Shown one piece after another: positions 51,685-64,000 of a DNA stretch of 64,000 bases. Below the pieces are notes generated by a model. That model ran no database searches and was not told the DNA's origin. It worked only from the letters and a program-made list of their open reading frames with translations. The stretch is from Pratylenchus scribneri (lineage: Eukaryota > Nematoda > Chromadorea > Rhabditida > Pratylenchidae). Where the stretch lies: contig JAQSEB010000043.1 in the NCBI GenBank assembly GCA_030063045.1, positions 334,501 to 398,500 on the forward strand. The letters are read 5' to 3'. How positions within the stretch are numbered: the stretch's first letter is position 1; each line of letters begins with the position of its first letter. A program made the translations under genes and the position numbers.

Positions 51685-52372
51685 GTGTCTAAATTCTGCA
51701 ATTTTTGTGTATATTTGGCACCTAGAAGGCATAAATGGAAATATTTTAAAATTTCTATAATTTTTTCATATTCTAGTCCTAAATACAATCATATTCGTAT
51801 ATTTTATTTGATCCAATACATATCTGTTGATTTTTTATAAATTAAAAATATATTAGGGTCTAAATTCTGCAATTTTTGTGTATATTTGGCACCTAGAAGG
51901 CATAAATGGAAATATTTTAAAATTTCTATAATTTTTTCATATTCTAGTCCTAAATACAATCATATTCGTATATTTTATTTGATCCAATACATATCTGTTG
52001 ATTTTTTATTAATTTTTAAAATATTAAGGGGGTAAATCAGGCATTTTTTGGCTATTTATGACACCTAAAAGGCCTAGATGGAAAAATTTTAAAATTTCAA
52101 TAATTTTTTCTTATTCTATGTCCAAAAACACATTTCATAGTAAATTTCATTTAACTTAAAACAAATTTATGGATTTTTTACGAATTTTTAAAATATATTA
52201 GTGTCTAAATTGGGCACATTTCGCTTATTTTTTACAATTTCTAGGCTTAGATGGAAAAATTTTAAAATTTCAATAATTTTTTCTTATTCTACGATGAAAA
52301 AAAATGGACCAAAGTGCCCTTCATTTTTACTAATTCCTCCTTGTTAATTTTTTATGAATTATTATAATATTG
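51685..52372. repeat. A-A-B'-C' unit, one of a recurring subtype
   Basis: The B' monomer (TTTATGGATTTTTTACG) at 52027 and C' (TTTCGCTTATT, GGCTTAGATGG, GGACC) at 52201 travel together. The same pair occurs in the units starting 13683, 18153, 38788, 54091 and 58046; all but 18153 have exactly two A monomers. The two early pairs carry GGAAC and the later ones GGACC. Confidence 0.85.
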
Positions 52373-55300
52373 GTGTCTAAATTCTGCAATTTTTGTGTAT
52401 ATTTGGCACCTAGAAGGCATAAATGGAAATATTTTAAAATTTCTATAATTTTTTCATATTCTAGTCCTAAATACAATCATATTCGTATATTTTATTTGAT
52501 CCAATACATATCTGTTGATTTTTTATAAATTAAAAATATATTAGGGTCTAAATTCTGCAATTTTTGTGTATATTTGGCACCTAGAAGGCATAAATGGAAA
52601 TATTTTAAAATTTCTATAATTTTTTCATATTCTAGTCCTAAATACAATCATATTCGTATATTTTATTTGATCCAATACATATCTGTTGATTTTTTATAAA
52701 TTAAAAATATATTAGGGTCTAAATTCTGCAATTTTTGTGTATATTTGGCACCTAGAAGGCATAAATGGAAATATTTTAAAATTTCTATAATTTTTTCATA
52801 TTCTAGTCCTAAATACAATCATATTCGTATATTTTATTTGATCCAATACATATCTGTTGATTTTTTATTAATTTTTAAAATATTAAGGGGGTAAATCAGG
52901 CATTTTTTGGCTATTTATGACACCTAAAAGGCCTAGATGGAAAAATTTTAAAATTTCAATAATTTTTTCTTATTCTATGTCCAAAAACACATTTCATAGT
53001 AAATTTCATTTAACTTAAAACAAATTTGTTGATTTTTTACGAATTTTTAAAATATATTAGTGTCTAAATTGGGCACATTTCGCCTATTTTTTACAATTTT
53101 TAGGCCGAGATGGAAAAATTTTGAAATTTTAATAATTTTTTCTTATTCTACGATGAAAAAAAATGGAACAAAGTGCCCTTCATTTTTACTAATTCCTCCT
53201 TGTTAATTTTTTATGAATTATTATAATATTGGTGTCTAAATTCTGCAATTTTTGTGTATATTTGGCACCTAGAAGGCATAAATGGAAATATTTTAAAATT
53301 TCTATAATTTTTTCATATTCTAGTCCTAAATACAATCATATTCGTATATTTTATTTGATCCAATACATATCTGTTGATTTTTTATAAATTAAAAATATAT
53401 TAGGGTCTAAATTCTGCAATTTTTGTGTATATTTGGCACCTAGAAGGCATAAATGGAAATATTTTAAAATTTCTATAATTTTTTCATATTCTAGTCCTAA
53501 ATACAATCATATTCGTATATTTTATTTGATCCAATACATATCTGTTGATTTTTTATAAATTAAAAATATATTAGGGTCTAAATTCTGCAATTTTTGTGTA
53601 TATTTGGCACCTAGAAGGCATAAATGGAAATATTTTAAAATTTCTATAATTTTTTCATATTCTAGTCCTAAATACAATCATATTCGTATATTTTATTTGA
53701 TCCAATACATATCTGTTGATTTTTTATTAATTTTTAAAATATTAAGGGGGTAAATCAGGCATTTTTTGGCTATTTATGACACCTAAAAGGCCTAGATGGA
53801 AAAATTTTAAAATTTCAATAATTTTTTCTTATTCTATGTCCAAAAACACATTTCATAGTAAATTTCATTTAACTTAAAACAAATTTGTTGATTTTTTACG
53901 AATTTTTAAAATATATTAGTGTCTAAATTGGGCACATTTCGCCTATTTTTTACAATTTTTAGGCCGAGATGGAAAAATTTTGAAATTTTAATAATTTTTT
54001 CTTATTCTACGATGAAAAAAAATGGAACAAAGTGCCCTTCATTTTTACTAATTCCTCCTTGTTAATTTTTTATGAATTATTATAATATTGGTGTCTAAAT
54101 TCTGCAATTTTTGTGTATATTTGGCACCTAGAAGGCATAAATGGAAATATTTTAAAATTTCTATAATTTTTTCATATTCTAGTCCTAAATACAATCATAT
54201 TCGTATATTTTATTTGATCCAATACATATCTGTTGATTTTTTATAAATTAAAAATATATTAGGGTCTAAATTCTGCAATTTTTGTGTATATTTGGCACCT
54301 AGAAGGCATAAATGGAAATATTTTAAAATTTCTATAATTTTTTCATATTCTAGTCCTAAATACAATCATATTCGTATATTTTATTTGATCCAATACATAT
54401 CTGTTGATTTTTTATTAATTTTTAAAATATTAAGGGGGTAAATCAGGCATTTTTTGGCTATTTATGACACCTAAAAGGCCTAGATGGAAAAATTTTAAAA
54501 TTTCAATAATTTTTTCTTATTCTATGTCCAAAAACACATTTCATAGTAAATTTCATTTAACTTAAAACAAATTTATGGATTTTTTACGAATTTTTAAAAT
54601 ATATTAGTGTCTAAATTGGGCACATTTCGCTTATTTTTTACAATTTCTAGGCTTAGATGGAAAAATTTTAAAATTTCAATAATTTTTTCTTATTCTACGA
54701 TGAAAAAAAATGGACCAAAGTGCCCTTCATTTTTACTAATTCCTCCTTGTTAATTTTTTATGAATTATTATAATATTGGTGTCTAAATTCTGCAATTTTT
54801 GTGTATATTTGGCACCTAGAAGGCATAAATGGAAATATTTTAAAATTTCTATAATTTTTTCATATTCTAGTCCTAAATACAATCATATTCGTATATTTTA
54901 TTTGATCCAATACATATCTGTTGATTTTTTATAAATTAAAAATATATTAGGGTCTAAATTCTGCAATTTTTGTGTATATTTGGCACCTAGAAGGCATAAA
55001 TGGAAATATTTTAAAATTTCTATAATTTTTTCATATTCTAGTCCTAAATACAATCATATTCGTATATTTTATTTGATCCAATACATATCTGTTGATTTTT
55101 TATAAATTAAAAATATATTAGGGTCTAAATTCTGCAATTTTTGTGTATATTTGGCACCTAGAAGGCATAAATGGAAATATTTTAAAATTTCTATAATTTT
55201 TTCATATTCTAGTCCTAAATACAATCATATTCGTATATTTTATTTGATCCAATACATATCTGTTGATTTTTTATTAATTTTTAAAATATTAAGGGGGTAA

Positions 55301-56496
55301 ATCAGGCATTTTTTGGCTATTTATGACACCTAAAAGGCCTAGATGGAAAAATTTTAAAATTTCAATAATTTTTTCTTATTCTATGTCCAAAAACACATTT
55401 CATAGTAAATTTCATTTAACTTAAAACAAATTTGTTGATTTTTTACGAATTTTTAAAATATATTAGTGTCTAAATTGGGCACATTTCGCCTATTTTTTAC
55501 AATTTTTAGGCCGAGATGGAAAAATTTTGAAATTTTAATAATTTTTTCTTATTCTACGATGAAAAAAAATGGAACAAAGTGCCCTTCATTTTTACTAATT
55601 CCTCCTTGTTAATTTTTTATGAATTATTATAATATTGGTGTCTAAATTCTGCAATTTTTGTGTATATTTGGCACCTAGAAGGCATAAATGGAAATATTTT
55701 AAAATTTCTATAATTTTTTCATATTCTAGTCCTAAATACAATCATATTCGTATATTTTATTTGATCCAATACATATCTGTTGATTTTTTATAAATTAAAA
55801 ATATATTAGGGTCTAAATTCTGCAATTTTTGTGTATATTTGGCACCTAGAAGGCATAAATGGAAATATTTTAAAATTTCTATAATTTTTTCATATTCTAG
55901 TCCTAAATACAATCATATTCGTATATTTTATTTGATCCAATACATATCTGTTGATTTTTTATAAATTAAAAATATATTAGGGTCTAAATTCTGCAATTTT
56001 TGTGTATATTTGGCACCTAGAAGGCATAAATGGAAATATTTTAAAATTTCTATAATTTTTTCATATTCTAGTCCTAAATACAATCATATTCGTATATTTT
56101 ATTTGATCCAATACATATCTGTTGATTTTTTATTAATTTTTAAAATATTAAGGGGGTAAATCAGGCATTTTTTGGCTATTTATGACACCTAAAAGGCCTA
56201 GATGGAAAAATTTTAAAATTTCAATAATTTTTTCTTATTCTATGTCCAAAAACACATTTCATAGTAAATTTCATTTAACTTAAAACAAATTTGTTGATTT
56301 TTTACGAATTTTTAAAATATATTAGTGTCTAAATTGGGCACATTTCGCCTATTTTTTACAATTTTTAGGCCGAGATGGAAAAATTTTGAAATTTTAATAA
56401 TTTTTTCTTATTCTACGATGAAAAAAAATGGAACAAAGTGCCCTTCATTTTTACTAATTCCTCCTTGTTAATTTTTTATGAATTATTATAATATTG

Positions 56497-58045
56497 GTGT
56501 CTAAATTCTGCAATTTTTGTGTATATTTGGCACCTAGAAGGCATAAATGGAAATATTTTAAAATTTCTATAATTTTTTCATATTCTAGTCCTAAATACAA
56601 TCATATTCGTATATTTTATTTGATCCAATACATATCTGTTGATTTTTTATAAATTAAAAATATATTAGGGTCTAAATTCTGCAATTTTTGTGTATATTTG
56701 GCACCTAGAAGGCATAAATGGAAATATTTTAAAATTTCTATAATTTTTTCATATTCTAGTCCTAAATACAATCATATTCGTATATTTTATTTGATCCAAT
56801 ACATATCTGTTGATTTTTTATAAATTAAAAATATATTAGGGTCTAAATTCTGCAATTTTTGTGTATATTTGGCACCTAGAAGGCATAAATGGAAATATTT
56901 TAAAATTTCTATAATTTTTTCATATTCTAGTCCTAAATACAATCATATTCGTATATTTTATTTGATCCAATACATATCTGTTGATTTTTTATTAATTTTT
57001 AAAATATTAAGGGGGTAAATCAGGCATTTTTTGGCTATTTATGACACCTAAAAGGCCTAGATGGAAAAATTTTAAAATTTCAATAATTTTTTCTTATTCT
57101 ATGTCCAAAAACACATTTCATAGTAAATTTCATTTAACTTAAAACAAATTTGTTGATTTTTTACGAATTTTTAAAATATATTAGTGTCTAAATTGGGCAC
57201 ATTTCGCCTATTTTTTACAATTTTTAGGCCGAGATGGAAAAATTTTGAAATTTTAATAATTTTTTCTTATTCTATGTCCAAAAACACATTTCATAGTAAA
57301 TTTCATTTAACTTAAAACAAATTTGTTGATTTTTTACGAATTTTTAAAATATATTAGTGTCTAAATTGGGCACATTTCGCCTATTTTTTACAATTTCTAG
57401 GCTTAGATGGAAAAATTTTAAAATTTCAATAATTTTTTCTTATTCTACGATGAAAAAAAATGGACCAAAGTGCCCTTCATTTTTACTAATTCCTCCTTGT
57501 TGATTTTTTATAAATTAAAAATATATTAGGGTCTAAATTCTGCAATTTTTGTGTATATTTGGCACCTAGAAGGCATAAATGGAAATATTTTAAAATTTCT
57601 ATAATTTTTTCATATTCTAGTCCTAAATACAATCATATTCGTATATTTTATTTGATCCAATACATATCTGTTGATTTTTTATTAATTTTTAAAATATTAA
57701 GGGGGTAAATCAGGCATTTTTTGGCTATTTATGACACCTAAAAGGCCTAGATGGAAAAATTTTAAAATTTCAATAATTTTTTCTTATTCTATGTCCAAAA
57801 ACACATTTCATAGTAAATTTCATTTAACTTAAAACAAATTTGTTGATTTTTTACGAATTTTTAAAATATATTAGTGTCTAAATTGGGCACATTTCGCCTA
57901 TTTTTTACAATTTTTAGGCCGAGATGGAAAAATTTTGAAATTTTAATAATTTTTTCTTATTCTACGATGAAAAAAAATGGAACAAAGTGCCCTTCATTTT
58001 TACTAATTCCTCCTTGTTAATTTTTTATGAATTATTATAATATTG
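56497..58045. repeat. Compound unit, 1,549 bp
   Basis: Order: A A A B CB CA A B C, with CB at 57184, CA at 57357, a single A at 57529 and B at 57700. It is the shortest unit with a complete CB-CA cassette. Confidence 0.88.
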
Positions 58046-58733
58046 GTGTCTAAATTCTGCAATTTTTGTGTATATTTGGCACCTAGAAGGCATAAATGGA
58101 AATATTTTAAAATTTCTATAATTTTTTCATATTCTAGTCCTAAATACAATCATATTCGTATATTTTATTTGATCCAATACATATCTGTTGATTTTTTATA
58201 AATTAAAAATATATTAGGGTCTAAATTCTGCAATTTTTGTGTATATTTGGCACCTAGAAGGCATAAATGGAAATATTTTAAAATTTCTATAATTTTTTCA
58301 TATTCTAGTCCTAAATACAATCATATTCGTATATTTTATTTGATCCAATACATATCTGTTGATTTTTTATTAATTTTTAAAATATTAAGGGGGTAAATCA
58401 GGCATTTTTTGGCTATTTATGACACCTAAAAGGCCTAGATGGAAAAATTTTAAAATTTCAATAATTTTTTCTTATTCTATGTCCAAAAACACATTTCATA
58501 GTAAATTTCATTTAACTTAAAACAAATTTATGGATTTTTTACGAATTTTTAAAATATATTAGTGTCTAAATTGGGCACATTTCGCTTATTTTTTACAATT
58601 TCTAGGCTTAGATGGAAAAATTTTAAAATTTCAATAATTTTTTCTTATTCTACGATGAAAAAAAATGGACCAAAGTGCCCTTCATTTTTACTAATTCCTC
58701 CTTGTTAATTTTTTATGAATTATTATAATATTG

Positions 58734-60799
58734 GTGTCTAAATTCTGCAATTTTTGTGTATATTTGGCACCTAGAAGGCATAAATGGAAATATTTTAAAA
58801 TTTCTATAATTTTTTCATATTCTAGTCCTAAATACAATCATATTCGTATATTTTATTTGATCCAATACATATCTGTTGATTTTTTATAAATTAAAAATAT
58901 ATTAGGGTCTAAATTCTGCAATTTTTGTGTATATTTGGCACCTAGAAGGCATAAATGGAAATATTTTAAAATTTCTATAATTTTTTCATATTCTAGTCCT
59001 AAATACAATCATATTCGTATATTTTATTTGATCCAATACATATCTGTTGATTTTTTATAAATTAAAAATATATTAGGGTCTAAATTCTGCAATTTTTGTG
59101 TATATTTGGCACCTAGAAGGCATAAATGGAAATATTTTAAAATTTCTATAATTTTTTCATATTCTAGTCCTAAATACAATCATATTCGTATATTTTATTT
59201 GATCCAATACATATCTGTTGATTTTTTATTAATTTTTAAAATATTAAGGGGGTAAATCAGGCATTTTTTGGCTATTTATGACACCTAAAAGGCCTAGATG
59301 GAAAAATTTTAAAATTTCAATAATTTTTTCTTATTCTATGTCCAAAAACACATTTCATAGTAAATTTCATTTAACTTAAAACAAATTTGTTGATTTTTTA
59401 CGAATTTTTAAAATATATTAGTGTCTAAATTGGGCACATTTCGCCTATTTTTTACAATTTTTAGGCCGAGATGGAAAAATTTTGAAATTTTAATAATTTT
59501 TTCTTATTCTATGTCCAAAAACACATTTCATAGTAAATTTCATTTAACTTAAAACAAATTTGTTGATTTTTTACGAATTTTTAAAATATATTAGTGTCTA
59601 AATTGGGCACATTTCGCCTATTTTTTACAATTTCTAGGCTTAGATGGAAAAATTTTAAAATTTCAATAATTTTTTCTTATTCTACGATGAAAAAAAATGG
59701 ACCAAAGTGCCCTTCATTTTTACTAATTCCTCCTTGTTGATTTTTTATAAATTAAAAATATATTAGGGTCTAAATTCTGCAATTTTTGTGTATATTTGGC
59801 ACCTAGAAGGCATAAATGGAAATATTTTAAAATTTCTATAATTTTTTCATATTCTAGTCCTAAATACAATCATATTCGTATATTTTATTTGATCCAATAC
59901 ATATCTGTTGATTTTTTATTAATTTTTAAAATATTAAGGGGGTAAATCAGGCATTTTTTGGCTATTTATGACACCTAAAAGGCCTAGATGGAAAAATTTT
60001 AAAATTTCAATAATTTTTTCTTATTCTATGTCCAAAAACACATTTCATAGTAAATTTCATTTAACTTAAAACAAATTTGTTGATTTTTTACGAATTTTTA
60101 AAATATATTAGTGTCTAAATTGGGCACATTTCGCCTATTTTTTACAATTTCTAGGCTTAGATGGAAAAATTTTAAAATTTCAATAATTTTTTCTTATTCT
60201 ACGATGAAAAAAAATGGACCAAAGTGCCCTTCATTTTTACTAATTCCTCCTTGTTGATTTTTTATAAATTAAAAATATATTAGGGTCTAAATTCTGCAAT
60301 TTTTGTGTATATTTGGCACCTAGAAGGCATAAATGGAAATATTTTAAAATTTCTATAATTTTTTCATATTCTAGTCCTAAATACAATCATATTCGTATAT
60401 TTTATTTGATCCAATACATATCTGTTGATTTTTTATTAATTTTTAAAATATTAAGGGGGTAAATCAGGCATTTTTTGGCTATTTATGACACCTAAAAGGC
60501 CTAGATGGAAAAATTTTAAAATTTCAATAATTTTTTCTTATTCTATGTCCAAAAACACATTTCATAGTAAATTTCATTTAACTTAAAACAAATTTGTTGA
60601 TTTTTTACGAATTTTTAAAATATATTAGTGTCTAAATTGGGCACATTTCGCCTATTTTTTACAATTTTTAGGCCGAGATGGAAAAATTTTGAAATTTTAA
60701 TAATTTTTTCTTATTCTACGATGAAAAAAAATGGAACAAAGTGCCCTTCATTTTTACTAATTCCTCCTTGTTAATTTTTTATGAATTATTATAATATTG
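58734..60799. repeat. Irregular compound unit, 2,066 bp
   Basis: Order: A A A B CB CA A B CA A B C. In the second cassette B (59937) is followed directly by CA (60111) without CB, the only such case seen. Confidence 0.85.
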
Positions 60800-61831
60800 G
60801 TGTCTAAATTCTGCAATTTTTGTGTATATTTGGCACCTAGAAGGCATAAATGGAAATATTTTAAAATTTCTATAATTTTTTCATATTCTAGTCCTAAATA
60901 CAATCATATTCGTATATTTTATTTGATCCAATACATATCTGTTGATTTTTTATAAATTAAAAATATATTAGGGTCTAAATTCTGCAATTTTTGTGTATAT
61001 TTGGCACCTAGAAGGCATAAATGGAAATATTTTAAAATTTCTATAATTTTTTCATATTCTAGTCCTAAATACAATCATATTCGTATATTTTATTTGATCC
61101 AATACATATCTGTTGATTTTTTATAAATTAAAAATATATTAGGGTCTAAATTCTGCAATTTTTGTGTATATTTGGCACCTAGAAGGCATAAATGGAAATA
61201 TTTTAAAATTTCTATAATTTTTTCATATTCTAGTCCTAAATACAATCATATTCGTATATTTTATTTGATCCAATACATATCTGTTGATTTTTTATTAATT
61301 TTTAAAATATTAAGGGGGTAAATCAGGCATTTTTTGGCTATTTATGACACCTAAAAGGCCTAGATGGAAAAATTTTAAAATTTCAATAATTTTTTCTTAT
61401 TCTATGTCCAAAAACACATTTCATAGTAAATTTCATTTAACTTAAAACAAATTTGTTGATTTTTTACGAATTTTTAAAATATATTAGTGTCTAAATTGGG
61501 CACATTTCGCCTATTTTTTACAATTTTTAGGCCGAGATGGAAAAATTTTGAAATTTTAATAATTTTTTCTTATTCTATGTCCAAAAACACATTTCATAGT
61601 AAATTTCATTTAACTTAAAACAAATTTGTTGATTTTTTACGAATTTTTAAAATATATTAGTGTCTAAATTGGGCACATTTCGCCTATTTTTTACAATTTT
61701 TAGGCCGAGATGGAAAAATTTTGAAATTTTAATAATTTTTTCTTATTCTACGATGAAAAAAAATGGAACAAAGTGCCCTTCATTTTTACTAATTCCTCCT
61801 TGTTAATTTTTTATGAATTATTATAATATTG
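60800..61831. repeat. Irregular compound unit A-A-A-B-CB-C, 1,032 bp
   Basis: CB (61487) is followed directly by an ordinary C (61660) rather than by CA. It is the simplest hybrid-bearing unit and could be the product of a single unequal exchange between B and C. Confidence 0.85.
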
Positions 61832-62861
61832 GTGTCTAAATTCTGCAATTTTTGTGTATATTTGGCACCTAGAAGGCATAAATGGAAATATTTTAAAATT
61901 TCTATAATTTTTTCATATTCTAGTCCTAAATACAATCATATTCGTATATTTTATTTGATCCAATACATATCTGTTGATTTTTTATAAATTAAAAATATAT
62001 TAGGGTCTAAATTCTGCAATTTTTGTGTATATTTGGCACCTAGAAGGCATAAATGGAAATATTTTAAAATTTCTATAATTTTTTCATATTCTAGTCCTAA
62101 ATACAATCATATTCGTATATTTTATTTGATCCAATACATATCTGTTGATTTTTTATAAATTAAAAATATATTAGGGTCTAAATTCTGCAATTTTTGTGTA
62201 TATTTGGCACCTAGAAGGCATAAATGGAAATATTTTAAAATTTCTATAATTTTTTCATATTCTAGTCCTAAATACAATCATATTCGTATATTTTATTTGA
62301 TCCAATACATATCTGTTGATTTTTTATAAATTAAAAATATATTAGGGTCTAAATTCTGCAATTTTTGTGTATATTTGGCACCTAGAAGGCATAAATGGAA
62401 ATATTTTAAAATTTCTATAATTTTTTCATATTCTAGTCCTAAATACAATCATATTCGTATATTTTATTTGATCCAATACATATCTGTTGATTTTTTATTA
62501 ATTTTTAAAATATTAAGGGGGTAAATCAGGCATTTTTTGGCTATTTATGACACCTAAAAGGCCTAGATGGAAAAATTTTAAAATTTCAATAATTTTTTCT
62601 TATTCTATGTCCAAAAACACATTTCATAGTAAATTTCATTTAACTTAAAACAAATTTGTTGATTTTTTACGAATTTTTAAAATATATTAGTGTCTAAATT
62701 GGGCACATTTCGCCTATTTTTTACAATTTTTAGGCCGAGATGGAAAAATTTTGAAATTTTAATAATTTTTTCTTATTCTACGATGAAAAAAAATGGAACA
62801 AAGTGCCCTTCATTTTTACTAATTCCTCCTTGTTAATTTTTTATGAATTATTATAATATTG

Positions 62862-64000
62862 GTGTCTAAATTCTGCAATTTTTGTGTATATTTGGCACCT
62901 AGAAGGCATAAATGGAAATATTTTAAAATTTCTATAATTTTTTCATATTCTAGTCCTAAATACAATCATATTCGTATATTTTATTTGATCCAATACATAT
63001 CTGTTGATTTTTTATAAATTAAAAATATATTAGGGTCTAAATTCTGCAATTTTTGTGTATATTTGGCACCTAGAAGGCATAAATGGAAATATTTTAAAAT
63101 TTCTATAATTTTTTCATATTCTAGTCCTAAATACAATCATATTCGTATATTTTATTTGATCCAATACATATCTGTTGATTTTTTATAAATTAAAAATATA
63201 TTAGGGTCTAAATTCTGCAATTTTTGTGTATATTTGGCACCTAGAAGGCATAAATGGAAATATTTTAAAATTTCTATAATTTTTTCATATTCTAGTCCTA
63301 AATACAATCATATTCGTATATTTTATTTGATCCAATACATATCTGTTGATTTTTTATTAATTTTTAAAATATTAAGGGGGTAAATCAGGCATTTTTTGGC
63401 TATTTATGACACCTAAAAGGCCTAGATGGAAAAATTTTAAAATTTCAATAATTTTTTCTTATTCTATGTCCAAAAACACATTTCATAGTAAATTTCATTT
63501 AACTTAAAACAAATTTGTTGATTTTTTACGAATTTTTAAAATATATTAGTGTCTAAATTGGGCACATTTCGCCTATTTTTTACAATTTTTAGGCCGAGAT
63601 GGAAAAATTTTGAAATTTTAATAATTTTTTCTTATTCTATGTCCAAAAACACATTTCATAGTAAATTTCATTTAACTTAAAACAAATTTGTTGATTTTTT
63701 ACGAATTTTTAAAATATATTAGTGTCTAAATTGGGCACATTTCGCCTATTTTTTACAATTTCTAGGCTTAGATGGAAAAATTTTAAAATTTCAATAATTT
63801 TTTCTTATTCTACGATGAAAAAAAATGGACCAAAGTGCCCTTCATTTTTACTAATTCCTCCTTGTTGATTTTTTATAAATTAAAAATATATTAGGGTCTA
63901 AATTCTGCAATTTTTGTGTATATTTGGCACCTAGAAGGCATAAATGGAAATATTTTAAAATTTCTATAATTTTTTCATATTCTAGTCCTAAATACAATCA
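62862..64000. repeat. Compound unit cut by the window end
   Basis: Three A monomers, B at 63375, CB at 63549, CA at 63722 and the beginning of an A at 63894. The array continues beyond the window with no sign of an end. Confidence 0.88.

Larger units (their letters stand above)
4205..64000. repeat. Tandem satellite array, ~171-bp monomers with higher-order structure
   Basis: From about 4205 to the window end the sequence is a head-to-tail satellite, all monomers in one orientation. The basic monomer, counted directly, is 171 bp and about 22% GC (37 G+C of 171). I count about 347 complete monomers from 4274. Three main classes align in phase: A (171 bp, start GGGTCTAAATTCTGC or GTGTCTAAATTCTGC), B (174 bp, start AGGGGGTAAATCAGG) and C (172 bp, start GTGTCTAAATTGGGC). 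All share an AGGC...GATGGAAA-like box, a central AT palindrome and a TGTTRATTTTTTA block. Copies of one class are nearly identical over tens of kilobases, which indicates recent homogenisation. It is non-coding as far as I can see. Centromeric, heterochromatic or other roles cannot be decided from sequence. Confidence 0.97.
14371..64000. repeat. Higher-order repeat domain A(n)-B-C
   Basis: Counting the junction unit at 13683, there are 53 units that begin with the A monomer GTGTCTAAATTCTGC following TATAATATTG. With n class-A monomers before B and C they are 517 bp (n=1), 688 bp (n=2), 859 bp (n=3) or 1,030 bp (n=4). I count 7, 11, 22 and 3 of these, plus 10 longer compound units, the last cut by the window end. 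The A monomer directly before B always ends TATTAATTTTTAAAATATTA, a B-like end. All other A monomers end TATAAATTAAAAATATATTA or are followed by another A. B is 174 bp and C 172 bp throughout, apart from one B at 30529 that is one T shorter. Confidence 0.93.

Noticed and set aside
4205..64000. CRISPR array or mobile-element array
   Set aside because: There are no short repeats with unique spacers, no transposase or reverse-transcriptase frame, no long terminal repeats and no target-site duplications. The whole monomer repeats.
4205..64000. Primate alpha satellite, because of the 171-bp period
   Set aside because: The sequence is far more AT-rich, has no CENP-B box and shows no resemblance beyond length; the neighbouring genes are not vertebrate-like.

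Overview
The window looks like nuclear DNA of an AT-rich nematode, most plausibly a tylenchid plant parasite of the Meloidogyne or cyst-nematode kind. The organism call is an inference. It rests on very AT-rich spacers, clearly GC-richer exons, introns mostly of 41-53 bp with GT...AG ends, and nematode-like small secreted protein families.

Gene-bearing end (1-4204). Four genes are supported. (1) The 5' end of an alpha/beta hydrolase of dienelactone-hydrolase type on the minus strand (1-186, cut by the window edge), which resembles bacterial proteins. (2) A three-exon minus-strand gene (663-1151) for a 129-residue Ly6/three-finger-like protein with signal peptide, eight cysteines and a hydrophobic C-terminus. 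(3) A three-exon plus-strand gene (1900-2315) for a small protein with two LPADV repeats, tentatively related to nematode DUF148/SXP-RAL-2 proteins. (4) A three-exon minus-strand gene (2743-3786) for 6-phosphogluconolactonase of the oxidative pentose phosphate pathway. The four genes show no common pathway.

Satellite end (about 4205-64000, running off the window). Nearly 60 kb is one tandem satellite, about 347 complete monomers of ~171 bp, all in the same orientation. It has two domains. Domain 1 (4445-13682) is a tandem pair of 4,619-bp super-units of 27 monomers each. Domain 2 (13683-64000) is a higher-order repeat built from three monomer classes, A (171 bp), B (174 bp) and C (172 bp), arranged as A(n)-B-C. 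The number of A monomers varies from one to four; the most common unit is A-A-A-B-C, 859 bp. Some units carry extra cassettes made of C/B and C/A hybrid monomers, and whole runs of units are duplicated at larger scale (1,720 bp, 2,239 bp and about 12 kb).

No RNA genes, transposase genes or CRISPR arrays were seen. The short ORFs inside the satellite are by-products of particular monomer junctions. The most notable thing here is the multi-level architecture of the satellite; a centromeric or other chromosomal role cannot be shown from sequence alone.
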